A stretch of DNA of 64,000 nucleotides from Blattabacterium cuenoti (GTDB lineage: Bacteria; Bacteroidota; Bacteroidia; Flavobacteriales; Blattabacteriaceae): the NCBI RefSeq assembly GCF_014252255.1, contig NZ_CP059213.1:248001-312000 (forward strand), written 5' to 3'. Below are positions 55,686 to 64,000 of the stretch, piece after piece (position 1 is the stretch's first letter; each line of letters begins with the position of its first letter). The notes below the pieces were generated by a model, which made no database searches, was not told where the DNA came from, and saw only the letters and a program-made list of their open reading frames with translations. A program made the translations under genes and the position numbers.

Positions 55686-57557
55686 TTACACATATCTATG
55701 TAACTTTTTATATAGTTCATTTTTTATTTTTGTTAAAGATATAATTTTTTGTAGAAAAAATTTTCTATCATGATTTTTTTTTATATGATAATGAATCATT
55801 TCTTTTTTTATTAATTTTGAAATATATAAAGATCTATATATTAATAATATATCTATTACATATTGATAAATATGATCTTCGTTATAAAAAACTTTTATTC
55901 CTTTTTTATCCCATTTAGATAATGAATAAAATTTTTTATTTTCTTTATCATCAAATTCTATTTTATTCCACTTTAAAGTGTCTTTTTTGTTATGTTGTAA
56001 ACAAATTTTATGAAAAATTTCTTGATTCTTATTTAAAGAAAAACGTAAATTCCAACATTTGAAAGCATGCAATATCTCTTCTAAAATTGTTGTACTGTAT
56101 TTTTCTTTTTTTATTATTTTATTTCCATAATTTAAAATCAATTGAATTAATTTTTCTTCAATAATAAGAATAGTACTTTTTTTATCCTGAAAAACTTGAT
56201 ATTTTTGATAATTTTGATATTTATGAATTTTTTTTCCATTTTTTTTACTTATTTTTTCCAATTCATGAATTAGAATTTCTTGTCGAATTTGTAGAATTTT
56301 TGATGCTTCTTGTAAGTATAATTCTTTTTGAAGAATATTAGATATTTTTGAAATACTATTCAAAATGTTTAAAATAAAAAATGATTTTTTAATGGGATCC
56401 TCTTGATGAAATTTACCATATATTTTTTTTTTAAAAGAAACAAAATTATAAATATTTTTTGATAAAAAGTCTTTTAATTGAGATATAGAATACTTTTTAG
56501 AGATAGAATCTGGATCTTCTCCTTTAGAAATAAATAATATACGTAAATTCATTCCTTGTTCCAATATCATATTAATTACCCTTAAAGAAGCTTTAATTCC
56601 AGAACGATCTCCATCATAAAAAAGAATTATATTTTTTGTAAATTTTTTGATCAAAAGTATTTGATCAACAGTAAGTGAAATTCCAGAAGAAGATACCACA
56701 TTTTTTATACCAGATTGATGTAAGGAAAGAACATCTGTATATCCTTCCACTAAATAACAAAGATTCTCTTTTAGGATATTTTTTTTAGCTTGGAATAATC
56801 CATATAAAATTTTACTTTTTTGAAAAATATCACTTTCTGATGAATTGATATATTTGGTAGAATAACATGAAGAAGAATAACTAGAATCAATATTTCTTCC
56901 ACCAAAACCTATCACTCTTCCTGATAAATTATGTATTGGAAACATCACACGTTGACGAAAACAATCAAAGAAATTATTACAATATTTTTTTTTAGAAATA
57001 GTAAAACCAGATTTTTTTAAATCCCGTATTTGAAATCCTTTTTCTAAGGCTTTTTTCGTAAAAAAACTCCAAGAAAGAGGGGCATAACCTAACTCAAATT
57101 TATGAATGATTTTCATATTAAAACCTCTTTTTTGAATTAAATAATTGAATCCATTTTTCTGTCCCTCTTTAGTAAAAAACAATTGATTTATGAAAAATTT
57201 TTTTGCATAATCCTGTATCAGGTACAATTTTTCATGTTTTTCATGATTAATTTTATAGAATTTTTCTATATAATCAATTTTAATATTATATTTTTTAGCA
57301 AGATAATTTAATGATTCTACATAAGTAAAATGTTCATGTTCCATAAGAAAAGTAATAATATTACCACCTTTTCCAGAACTAAAATCTTTCCATATTTTTT
57401 TTATAGGTGAAACTATAAAAGAAGGAGTTCTCTCATGAGAGAATGGACTAAGTCCTCTATAATTTAATCCACTTTTTTTTAACTCTACAAAATCTCCAAT
57501 AATATCTTCTATGCAAGAAATAGAAAGGATTTTTTTAATAGTTTCTTTAGAAATCAT
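55686..57557 (-). CDS. dnaG: DNA primase DnaG with a cysteine-free CHC2 domain
   Basis: Makes RNA primers at the fork. The N-terminal CHC2 fold is recognisable (LSPFSHERTPSFIVSP, DFSSGKGG), but all four zinc ligands are replaced: Ser37, Ser40, Asp58 and Ser61 stand where Cys, His, Cys, Cys are expected. The flavobacterial DnaG sequences I remember look alike, so the domain probably works without zinc. The catalytic core has the TOPRIM motifs LVEGYTDVLSL and FYDGDRSGIKA. A C-terminal helical helicase-binding region runs to 623. It overlaps the upstream rpe gene by 11 bases. Confidence 0.93.
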   Translation of the reverse strand: MISKETIKKILSISCIEDIIGDFVELKKSGLNYRGLSPFSHERTPSFIVSPIKKIWKDFSSGKGGNIITFLMEHEHFTYVESLNYLAKKYNIKIDYIEKFYKINHEKHEKLYLIQDYAKKFFINQLFFTKEGQKNGFNYLIQKRGFNMKIIHKFELGYAPLSWSFFTKKALEKGFQIRDLKKSGFTISKKKYCNNFFDCFRQRVMFPIHNLSGRVIGFGGRNIDSSYSSSCYSTKYINSSESDIFQKSKILYGLFQAKKNILKENLCYLVEGYTDVLSLHQSGIKNVVSSSGISLTVDQILLIKKFTKNIILFYDGDRSGIKASLRVINMILEQGMNLRILFISKGEDPDSISKKYSISQLKDFLSKNIYNFVSFKKKIYGKFHQEDPIKKSFFILNILNSISKISNILQKELYLQEASKILQIRQEILIHELEKISKKNGKKIHKYQNYQKYQVFQDKKSTILIIEEKLIQLILNYGNKIIKKEKYSTTILEEILHAFKCWNLRFSLNKNQEIFHKICLQHNKKDTLKWNKIEFDDKENKKFYSLSKWDKKGIKVFYNEDHIYQYVIDILLIYRSLYISKLIKKEMIHYHIKKNHDRKFFLQKIISLTKIKNELYKKLHRYV

Positions 57558-58209
57558 TATTACAAAATTTCATTCTACGAATAATTTTTTTAGGATTAGA
57601 ATTAGAAAAAATAGTACTTCCTGATACCAATATATCTGCTCCATTTTTAAATAATAAAGAAGCATTTTCTAAATTAATTCCTCCATCTACTTCTATGAGA
57701 GCAGAAGAATTTTTTTTTAAGATCAAATCTTTAGTATCTTCTAATTTTTGAAATGTTTGTCTAATAAACTTTTGCCCACTAGAACCTGGATTAACACTCA
57801 TTAATAAAACAAAATCTATATCTTTAATAAGATCTTTTAAAAGAAAAATTGGAGTATGTGGATTAACAGCTATACCTACCTTCATACCATATTTTTTAAT
57901 AGAAAAAATAGTTTTATTTAAGTGAATGCAAGCTTCATAATGTATATGTAAATGATCAGCTCCACAATCTTTATATTGTTCAATATATCGTTCTGGTTGT
58001 AATATCATTAAATGAACATCAATAGGTTTATTTGCATATTTTTTTACATATTTCGTAAATAATGATCCAAAAGAAATATTAGATACAAAAGAGGAATCCA
58101 TAATATCAATATGGAACCAATCTGCTTCACTTTCATTTAACATTTCTATTTCACGATATAAAAAAGCTAAATTTGATGCAAGCAAGGATGGAGCTATAAT
58201 TTTTTTCAT
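57547..58209 (-). CDS. rpe: Ribulose-phosphate 3-epimerase
   Basis: Interconverts ribulose 5-phosphate and xylulose 5-phosphate; substrate partner of the transketolase at the window start. TIM-barrel with PSLLASN at the N-terminus, HIDIMDSSFVSNISFG holding metal-binding His and Asp, HLMI with the next His, MSVNPGSSGQKF, and the phosphate loop VDGGINLENA. 220 residues. Lies directly before dnaG and 18 bases after fabI. Confidence 0.95.
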   Translation of the reverse strand: MKKIIAPSLLASNLAFLYREIEMLNESEADWFHIDIMDSSFVSNISFGSLFTKYVKKYANKPIDVHLMILQPERYIEQYKDCGADHLHIHYEACIHLNKTIFSIKKYGMKVGIAVNPHTPIFLLKDLIKDIDFVLLMSVNPGSSGQKFIRQTFQKLEDTKDLILKKNSSALIEVDGGINLENASLLFKNGADILVSGSTIFSNSNPKKIIRRMKFCNNDF

Positions 58210-58227
58210 ATTAGAAATTTTATAAAA

Positions 58228-59025
58228 TTATAGTATAGATTCACTAATTCCAGTAGTAGAAAACCCTCCATCATGATACAAATTTTGCATTGTTACTTTT
58301 CTTGTTAAATCTGAAAAAAGTGTAATTATATAATTAGCACAATCTTGTGCAGAAGCATTTCCTAATGGAGACATTTTTTCGGAAAAAATAAAAAATTTAT
58401 GAAACCCTTCTATGGATTTTGCGGATCTAGTAATACTAGGAGACTGTGATACAGTATTAACTCTTACCTTTTCCTTTATACCCCAATAATAACCAAAATT
58501 ACGTGTAATACTTTCTAAATAAGATTTATAATCAGACATATCTCCATAAAATGGAAAACTTCGTTGAGAAGCAATATATGTTAGAGCAACAATAGAACCC
58601 CACTTATTCATCGCTTTTTTTTTCCAAGCAGTTTGCATTATCTTATGATAAGATACAGCTGATATTTCCCATCCTTTTCTTAAAAATTCATAATTTATAG
58701 ATGTATAAGTTAATTTTTTTCGTATATTCATAGACATAGCGATAGAATGTAATAAAAAATCTATTTTTCCTCCAAAAAAATCTAATGTTTTTTCAAATAA
58801 AATATTAAGATCTTCTATAGAAGTAGCATCTGCCGGAATCACCATAGATTTAGTTTTATTAGATAACTCATGAATTTTACCAATTCTTAAAGAAGTTGGA
58901 GTATTAGTTAATACAAAAGATGCTTTTTCTTCATAAGCACGTTCTGCAACCTTCCAAGCAATAGAATTTTCATCTAATGCTCCAAATATAATTCCTTTTT
59001 TCCCTTTCAATAAATTGTAAGACAT
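58228..59025 (-). CDS. fabI: Enoyl-ACP reductase (NADH) FabI
   Basis: Last reduction step of type II fatty-acid elongation. Short-chain dehydrogenase fold with GIIFGALDENSIAW nucleotide loop, ADATSIEDL, and LLHSIAMS. The active-site region reads YIASQRSFPFYGDMSDYKSYLES: Tyr and Lys are separated as in flavobacterial FabI rather than the E. coli YNVMGxAK form (shown here as FPFYGDMSDYKS). SQSPSITRSA and SDLTRKVTMQ complete it. 265 residues. A triclosan-type response cannot be inferred. Confidence 0.93.
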   Translation of the reverse strand: MSYNLLKGKKGIIFGALDENSIAWKVAERAYEEKASFVLTNTPTSLRIGKIHELSNKTKSMVIPADATSIEDLNILFEKTLDFFGGKIDFLLHSIAMSMNIRKKLTYTSINYEFLRKGWEISAVSYHKIMQTAWKKKAMNKWGSIVALTYIASQRSFPFYGDMSDYKSYLESITRNFGYYWGIKEKVRVNTVSQSPSITRSAKSIEGFHKFFIFSEKMSPLGNASAQDCANYIITLFSDLTRKVTMQNLYHDGGFSTTGISESIL

Positions 59026-59049
59026 ATATAATCAATTAAATAAAAATAT

Positions 59050-60312
59050 CTATTTTTTTAATTTTATATTAAAAATGTCCTGTATAATAGTTAAATAATC
59101 TAACTTTTCCCACGTAAAAAGTTCTACTTCTTGTTTTTTTTTATTTCCTTCTATATCTAAAAAAGATTTAGAGACTTTCTTTGGAGTTTTTCCCATATGT
59201 CCATATACAGATGTTTCTTCATACATTGGTTGACGTAATTTTAATCTTTGTTCTATAGCATAAGGACATAAATCAAAAATTTTATTTATATTAAATGCAA
59301 TTTTTTCATTATCAATCTTTGATTTTCCATATGTATTTACAAAAATACCAATTGGTTCTGAAATTCCTGCAGCATAAGAAATTTGTATCAATAATTCATC
59401 TGAAATTCCTGCAGCAACAATATTTTTAGCTATATGTCTAGCAGCATATGCTCCAGATCTATCCATTTTTGATGGGTCTTTTCCAGAAAAAGCTCCTCCT
59501 CCATGAGATCCTCTTCCTCCATAAGTATCTACTATAATCTTTCTTCCTGTTAATCCTGTATCTCCATGAGGACCTCCAATGACAAACTTTCCTGTAGAAT
59601 TAATATAATATTTTGTTTTATTTGTAAATAATTTTTTTATATTTTTTAATTTTGTATTATTTTTTACTCTTGGAATTAAAATATTAATAACATCCTTAAC
59701 GATACGCTTTTGCATTTTTTCTTTTGTATCAAATTCATCATGCTGAGTTGAAATAACAATAGCGTGAACATGCATTGGAACATTTTTTTCTGAATATTCT
59801 AAAGTTACTTGGGATTTTGCATCTGGACGTAAATAAGTCATTTTTTCTCCTTCTTTTCGAATCAAAGAAAGTTCCCTTAATATATAATGTGATATCTCCA
59901 ATGTTAAAGGCATATAATTTTCCGTTTCTTTCACAGCATAACCAAAAACAATTCCTTGATCTCCAGCTCCTTGATATTCTTTTTTGGATTGTATAATACC
60001 ATCAAATAAATCTAAAGATTGTTCTTGAATAGAAGAAATAATTCCACAAGAATCTGCATTAAATCTATATTCATTTTTAGTATATCCTATTTTTCTAAGT
60101 ATATCACGTGATATTTTTTGAACATTAACCCAAATTTTAGAATTTACTTCTCCAGATAATATAATTTGTCCCGTGGTCACTAAAGTTTCTATAGCTACTT
60201 TTGCATTTGGATCATACGCTAAAAAATGATCTAATATAGAGTCCGATATTTGGTCTGAAATTTTATCAGGATGACCTTCTGAAACAGATTCGCTGGTAAA
60301 TAAATAAGCCAT
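59050..60312 (-). CDS. metK: S-adenosylmethionine synthetase
   Basis: Makes SAM from methionine and ATP; feeds RsmH, RsmG, TrmD, RlmB and MtaB in this window. The N-terminal SESVSEGHPDKISDQISD, hexapeptide GAGDQGI, phosphate-binding GGGAFSGKDPSKMDRS (with GRKIIVDTYGG before it) are intact. 420 residues. A gap of 24 bases follows to fabI. Confidence 0.96.
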   Translation of the reverse strand: MAYLFTSESVSEGHPDKISDQISDSILDHFLAYDPNAKVAIETLVTTGQIILSGEVNSKIWVNVQKISRDILRKIGYTKNEYRFNADSCGIISSIQEQSLDLFDGIIQSKKEYQGAGDQGIVFGYAVKETENYMPLTLEISHYILRELSLIRKEGEKMTYLRPDAKSQVTLEYSEKNVPMHVHAIVISTQHDEFDTKEKMQKRIVKDVINILIPRVKNNTKLKNIKKLFTNKTKYYINSTGKFVIGGPHGDTGLTGRKIIVDTYGGRGSHGGGAFSGKDPSKMDRSGAYAARHIAKNIVAAGISDELLIQISYAAGISEPIGIFVNTYGKSKIDNEKIAFNINKIFDLCPYAIEQRLKLRQPMYEETSVYGHMGKTPKKVSKSFLDIEGNKKKQEVELFTWEKLDYLTIIQDIFNIKLKK

Positions 60313-60356
60313 TTTTTTAGTGACTAAGCTATTAAAATTATTAAAATTTTAATAAA

Positions 60357-61433
60357 TTACCTAATTTTATTTTGAATTTTAATAGATTCTTGATGTAAAA
60401 GTTGAAAAATACCTTCAAGAAATTCTTCAGAAAGGCCTAAACTTTTTCCTAAAAAAATGGATTTTTCCATAATATTTTTCCATCTATTTGGTTGAATAAT
60501 AGCTATATCTGATGATTTTTTTAAAGATCCTAATTTTTTAGAAATATTCATTCTTTCTGCTAAAATCGTAATAATATTTTCATCTAGTTCATCAATTATA
60601 ATTCTTAAAGAATCTAAATCTATTTTATTTTTTTGATCACATTTTTTAACATATGTTAATTTTTTCAACATTTTTAAAAGCTTTTCCGGAGTAATTTGTT
60701 GTTGAGAATCACTCCAAGCATGATCAGGATTACAATGAGTTTCTATCATCAATCCTTCATATTGAAAATGATAAGCTTTTTGTGCTATATCAAAGATTCC
60801 TTCTTTATTACCACAAATATGTGAAGGATCACATATGATAGGTATTCTAGGAAGAATTTTCCTAAAATTTAATAAAATATTCCAATTAGGTTGATTACGA
60901 TATTTAGGATTTTTATAAGTATAAAATCCACGATGAATCACTCCTAATTTTCTAATTCCTTTATTAAATAAACGTTCTAAAGCTCCTATCCATAATTCTA
61001 TATCAGGATGAATTGGATTTTTCACCAAAATAATTTTATTATTTTCTCCTTCTAAAGCATCCGCTATTTTTTGAATAGTAAAAGGACTAGCTGTACTTCT
61101 AGCACCTATCCAAAGAACATCTATTTCGAAAGAAATAGCAAGTTTTACGTGTTCTTCATTAGCTACTTCTGTAGCTATCATAAATTCCGTATTTTTTTTT
61201 ACTTTATGAAGCCATTCAAGTCCTTTTTTTCCAATTCCTTCAAAATTATTTGGTTTTGTTCTAGGTTTCCATATTCCTGCCCGAAATATTTGAACATAGG
61301 AAGAATTTAATCTATTAGCTGTTTCTAATATTTGTTGTTCACTTTCTGCACTGCAAGGACCAGATATAATTAAAGGTTTTTTTAATTTATCAATCCATGA
61401 TCTATCTATATTATTATTCAATTTTTCCATCAC
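60357..61433 (-). CDS. Bifunctional DAHP synthase / chorismate mutase
   Basis: Fusion catalysing the first shikimate step and the branch to prephenate. The N-terminal part (about 1-260) is a type I-beta, KDO8P-synthase-like DAHP synthase: SGPCSAESEQQ, RAGIWKPRTKPNNFEG, GARSTASPF, CDPSHICGN. The C-terminal part (about 270-358) is an AroQ helix bundle (LDSLRIIIDELDENIITIL, then RMNISKKLG). Fused mutase often gives prephenate feedback control (family knowledge). It is the last gene of the pheA-aminotransferase-tyrA unit. Confidence 0.92.
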   Translation of the reverse strand: MMEKLNNNIDRSWIDKLKKPLIISGPCSAESEQQILETANRLNSSYVQIFRAGIWKPRTKPNNFEGIGKKGLEWLHKVKKNTEFMIATEVANEEHVKLAISFEIDVLWIGARSTASPFTIQKIADALEGENNKIILVKNPIHPDIELWIGALERLFNKGIRKLGVIHRGFYTYKNPKYRNQPNWNILLNFRKILPRIPIICDPSHICGNKEGIFDIAQKAYHFQYEGLMIETHCNPDHAWSDSQQQITPEKLLKMLKKLTYVKKCDQKNKIDLDSLRIIIDELDENIITILAERMNISKKLGSLKKSSDIAIIQPNRWKNIMEKSIFLGKSLGLSEEFLEGIFQLLHQESIKIQNKIR

Positions 61434-61445
61434 AATACATTTAAT

Positions 61446-62294
61446 TTACACATATTTTTTATCTTTTATATTGTTCGCATTTTTCATAAATTGATCTATT
61501 TTATGAAATTTTTTATTAATTAAATAATTACGAAATATTTCTAAATGATCAATATAAAAATCTATAGCTTCAATCATATTATTTCTATTAGAAATAAAAA
61601 TAGGTAACCACGTTTCAGGTTTACTTTTCGCTAAACGTGTGGTTGAATCTAATCCACTTCCCATCATATTATTAAAAATTTGTTTTTCATTTTTAAATTT
61701 TTTTAAAACTGTACTAGCTAAAGCGAAGGAAACTACATGAGGTAAATGAGATATATAAGCAATATATAAATCATGTTCTTTAGAGGTCATATAAATCATT
61801 CGCATTTTCATAATAGAAAAGATTTTTTTGGCAATATATATTGCTCCTGGATCACTCAATTCAGAATCACAAATAATACATTTTTTTTTATAAAAAAGAT
61901 CAGAATTAGCCGAAATAGGTCCAGAATTTTCTATTCCTGCAATAGGATGTGTTGCTACAAATCGACTTCTTTTTGGATGAGAAAAAACCCTATTACAAAT
62001 ATCATATTTGGTAGATCCAGTATCTAAAATTACTGTATCATTACTTATTTTATTAAGTAAAATTGGAAGTATTTTTTCTATTCCATCTACAGGTATAGAT
62101 AAAATAATGACGGAAGATTGCATAATGAGATCTTGTAAAGGAATTATTTCATCTACAATTCCAAGTTTAACAGCATAAAAAGCATTTTCTTGATTCAAGT
62201 CTGTTCCTATAAATTTATCTCCAAAATTTGATTTTCTCAATCCTAAACCAATAGATCCACCTATTAAACCTAATCCTATAATTCCAATATTCAT
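61446..62294 (-). CDS. tyrA: Prephenate dehydrogenase
   Basis: Oxidative decarboxylation of prephenate to 4-hydroxyphenylpyruvate for tyrosine. NAD loop GIIGLGLIGGSIG at about 4-16, DTGSTK, THPIAGIENSGP with the catalytic His, and SHLPHVVSFAL are visible. 282 residues, without a fused mutase or an ACT domain. The start overlaps the end of the aminotransferase gene by four bases. Confidence 0.93.
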   Translation of the reverse strand: MNIGIIGLGLIGGSIGLGLRKSNFGDKFIGTDLNQENAFYAVKLGIVDEIIPLQDLIMQSSVIILSIPVDGIEKILPILLNKISNDTVILDTGSTKYDICNRVFSHPKRSRFVATHPIAGIENSGPISANSDLFYKKKCIICDSELSDPGAIYIAKKIFSIMKMRMIYMTSKEHDLYIAYISHLPHVVSFALASTVLKKFKNEKQIFNNMMGSGLDSTTRLAKSKPETWLPIFISNRNNMIEAIDFYIDHLEIFRNYLINKKFHKIDQFMKNANNIKDKKYV

Positions 62295-63448
62295 GAAAAA
62301 ATTCTATTTTTTGCTTGTTTTAAAATTTCTACTGGACAACACATAGAAAATCTGACATATCCTTTTCCATTTTTTCCGAAAATACTACCAGGTGTAATAA
62401 ATATGTGATATTTTTTGAGAAATTCATCAGACCATATATGATCATTTTTTTCCCCATCGATTATTTTTGCCCAAACAAATATTCCAGAACTTTCTTTTGT
62501 ATATCTTAAATTAAGATAATCACATATTTTCCATATTATTTTTCTACGTTTAATATATTCTATATTAAGGTTATCAAACCATTTTAAATCATATTTCATC
62601 GCTTCTATAGCTCCAATTTGTATCGGATAATACATTCCAGAATCCATTTGACTTTTTACTTTTAGTATATTATTAATAAATTCTTTTTTTCCTATTATCA
62701 TTCCAACACGCCATCCTGGCATATTATAACTTTTACTTAAAGAATTCAATTCTAAAGCTATATCTTTAGCTTCTTTTATATTAAAAATACTTAAAGGACG
62801 TTCATTATTCAATATAAAACTATAAGGATTATCATGAACGAGTAAAATACGGTTTTTTTTCGCAAAAAAAACAATTTCTTCCAACTTATTCAAAGTAATT
62901 TTTGCACCAGTAGGCATATGGGGATAATTAATCCACATAATCTTTACTTTCGTAATATTTTTCATTTTTTCTAAAAAATGAATATTGGGAATCCAATTTT
63001 CATCTTCACAAAGATTATAATAAATAATTTTTGCTTCTAAAAGATTAGATACAGATGAATAAGTAGGATATCCAGGATTTGGTATTAATACTTTATCACC
63101 TTTATCTAAATAAGACATACTTATATGCATAATTCCTTCTTTAGACCCCATTAATGGCAAAATCTCATTTGTAGAATCTACATTTACTTTATATACTTTT
63201 CTATACCAATTAGAAATTGCATCACGTAATTTTTCTATTCCAATATAACTTTGATAAGTATTCGCATATTTAAGTTCTGACGCCTTTTTCATTTTATGAA
63301 TAACGCTTTTTGGCGGAAGTAAATCTGGATTACCAATTCCTAAATTAATGATTTTTTCGCCTTTTTTTTTCAGATTATTAATTTTCTTCATTTTTTCGGA
63401 AAAAAAGTATTCCGATACTGTATGCATTTTTTTTGCTACTAAAATCAT
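62291..63448 (-). CDS. Class I/II aminotransferase of the aromatic operon
   Basis: PLP aminotransferase, probably amidating phenylpyruvate and hydroxyphenylpyruvate to Phe and Tyr, judged from its place between pheA and tyrA. INLGIGNPDLLPP, the PHMPTGAKI motif in place of NPTG, HDNPYSFI, and the Schiff-base lysine in LNSLSKSYNMPGWR are seen. 385 residues, nearest in style to LL-diaminopimelate/aspartate aminotransferases. A dual role in the DAP pathway cannot be excluded. Confidence 0.85.
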   Translation of the reverse strand: MILVAKKMHTVSEYFFSEKMKKINNLKKKGEKIINLGIGNPDLLPPKSVIHKMKKASELKYANTYQSYIGIEKLRDAISNWYRKVYKVNVDSTNEILPLMGSKEGIMHISMSYLDKGDKVLIPNPGYPTYSSVSNLLEAKIIYYNLCEDENWIPNIHFLEKMKNITKVKIMWINYPHMPTGAKITLNKLEEIVFFAKKNRILLVHDNPYSFILNNERPLSIFNIKEAKDIALELNSLSKSYNMPGWRVGMIIGKKEFINNILKVKSQMDSGMYYPIQIGAIEAMKYDLKWFDNLNIEYIKRRKIIWKICDYLNLRYTKESSGIFVWAKIIDGEKNDHIWSDEFLKKYHIFITPGSIFGKNGKGYVRFSMCCPVEILKQAKNRIFS

Positions 63449-63454
63449 TAGTCT

Positions 63455-64000
63455 TTAAGATTGAATTCTACCATTTTTATATTCTCCCATAATAGATAAT
63501 TTATGAATACAAGGTATTTTTTGAATTTGTTTTTTCATCTTTTCATAAGATTTTATATTATTGAATATAATATCTACATAAAAGGAATACTCCCAAGGTC
63601 TTTGAATTATAGGAATAGATTGTATTTTAGTCATATTTATTCCAAGATTCGATATAATATTCAATACTTGAGACAAACTACCAGTAGTATGTAATATTTT
63701 AAACCTTAATGAAGCTTTATTAAAAGAATCATTTTCTTGTTTTTTACAATTTTTAATAATAAAAAATCTAGTAAAATTCCTTGTAATAGTCTGTATATTA
63801 TTGGAAATGATTTCTAATCCATATTCTTTAGCAGCATTTTCAGATGCTATAGCAGCTATTCCTTTTTTTTTATATATAGAAATATATTTAGCAGCAGCAG
63901 CTGTATCTGAATATTCAGATATTTTTATAGAAGGATGTGCATATATAAATAATTCACATTGTAAAATAGCCATAGGATGAGAATAAATCTCTTTAATATC
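63455..64000 (-). CDS. pheA: Prephenate dehydratase (partial, 5' end outside window)
   Basis: Converts prephenate to phenylpyruvate. The visible part starts in the catalytic domain (YSHPMAILQC, then SDTAAAAKYI and ASENAAKEYGL, NFTRFFII) and ends with a C-terminal ACT domain (LHTTGSLSQVLNII, INMTKIQSIP, WEYSFYVDI). The Phe-binding ESRP of E. coli PheA reads QSIP here. The frame is open to the window edge, and an internal ATG at 63973 is not the start. It is the first visible gene of the aromatic operon; seven bases lead to the aminotransferase. Confidence 0.92.
   Translation of the reverse strand, partial: DIKEIYSHPMAILQCELFIYAHPSIKISEYSDTAAAAKYISIYKKKGIAAIASENAAKEYGLEIISNNIQTITRNFTRFFIIKNCKKQENDSFNKASLRFKILHTTGSLSQVLNIISNLGINMTKIQSIPIIQRPWEYSFYVDIIFNNIKSYEKMKKQIQKIPCIHKLSIMGEYKNGRIQS

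Noticed and set aside
59775..59996. Open frame opposite metK
   Set aside because: Antisense to conserved metK sequence, no start context or family motif.
61071..61310. Open frame opposite the DAHP synthase gene
   Set aside because: Antisense shadow with aromatic-rich composition and no recognisable domain.
1..64000. CRISPR arrays, insertion sequences or integrated elements
   Set aside because: No regularly spaced repeats, transposase motifs or base-composition islands were seen; all repeats found are short heptamer or hexamer arrays.

Overview
The window is very A+T-rich (by eye about three quarters A+T), tightly packed, and has no mobile elements, phage genes, CRISPR arrays or rRNA. Protein motifs throughout are of Flavobacteriales (Bacteroidota) type: a FabI with the flavobacterial active-site loop, a split-type transketolase N-terminal half, an OmpA protein with thrombospondin-3 repeats, a DAHP synthase fused to chorismate mutase, and TAnnTTTG-like promoter elements without Shine-Dalgarno sequences. 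With the base composition, short intergenic gaps and retained peptidoglycan, diaminopimelate, arginine and aromatic amino-acid genes, this points to a reduced-genome flavobacterial endosymbiont. The best match I know is Blattabacterium of cockroaches (inference, no search run).

Layout. 1-10.4 kb holds the transketolase N-half (partial), smpB, an OmpA-family protein, tatC, ychF, an M42 peptidase with dapF, a DegQ/HtrA protease, and an LptF/G-type permease with tgt. 10.4-24.9 kb is an almost complete division and cell-wall (dcw) cluster, all on the plus strand: rsmH, an FtsL-like gene, ftsI, murE, mraY, murD, ftsW, murG, murC, ftsQ, ftsA, ftsZ. 25-35 kb is mixed: hisS, pnuC, a phosphopantetheinyl transferase, mrp, a degenerate purine nucleoside phosphorylase homologue, murB, two small membrane proteins, rlmB, pheS, a conserved unknown, cvpA and a LuxE-like acyl-protein synthetase. 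35-48 kb has a PiT phosphate transporter, ruvA, der, trmD, argH, gyrB, uppP, truB, rpsP, tRNA-Gln, a DAACS symporter, mvaD and tRNA-His. 48-60.3 kb has an aminotransferase, rsmG, an amidohydrolase, lysS, lipB, mtaB, a peroxiredoxin, dnaG, rpe, fabI and metK. 60.3-64 kb is an aromatic amino-acid operon: pheA (partial), aminotransferase, tyrA, DAHP synthase-chorismate mutase.

How the genes work together. DapF makes meso-diaminopimelate, and MurE carries the DNPR signature for adding it. MurB, MurC, MurD, MraY, MurG, FtsW, FtsI and UppP cover most of the lipid II cycle and septal synthesis, so the cell very probably makes real peptidoglycan. The aromatic operon supplies Phe and Tyr, in line with a nutritional symbiont.

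Most striking: the adjacent genes murD and ftsW are each interrupted by a one-base frameshift inside an A11 run. In both cases one extra A (A12) restores the full protein. This fits polymerase slippage on poly(A) tracts, known from other insect endosymbionts, but a homopolymer sequencing error must be excluded. Also notable: a purine nucleoside phosphorylase homologue that has lost its active-site motifs, and DnaG, Tgt and Mrp proteins without their canonical metal-binding cysteines. I found no candidate for a wholly new multi-gene system. No stretch over about 190 bases lacks a gene.
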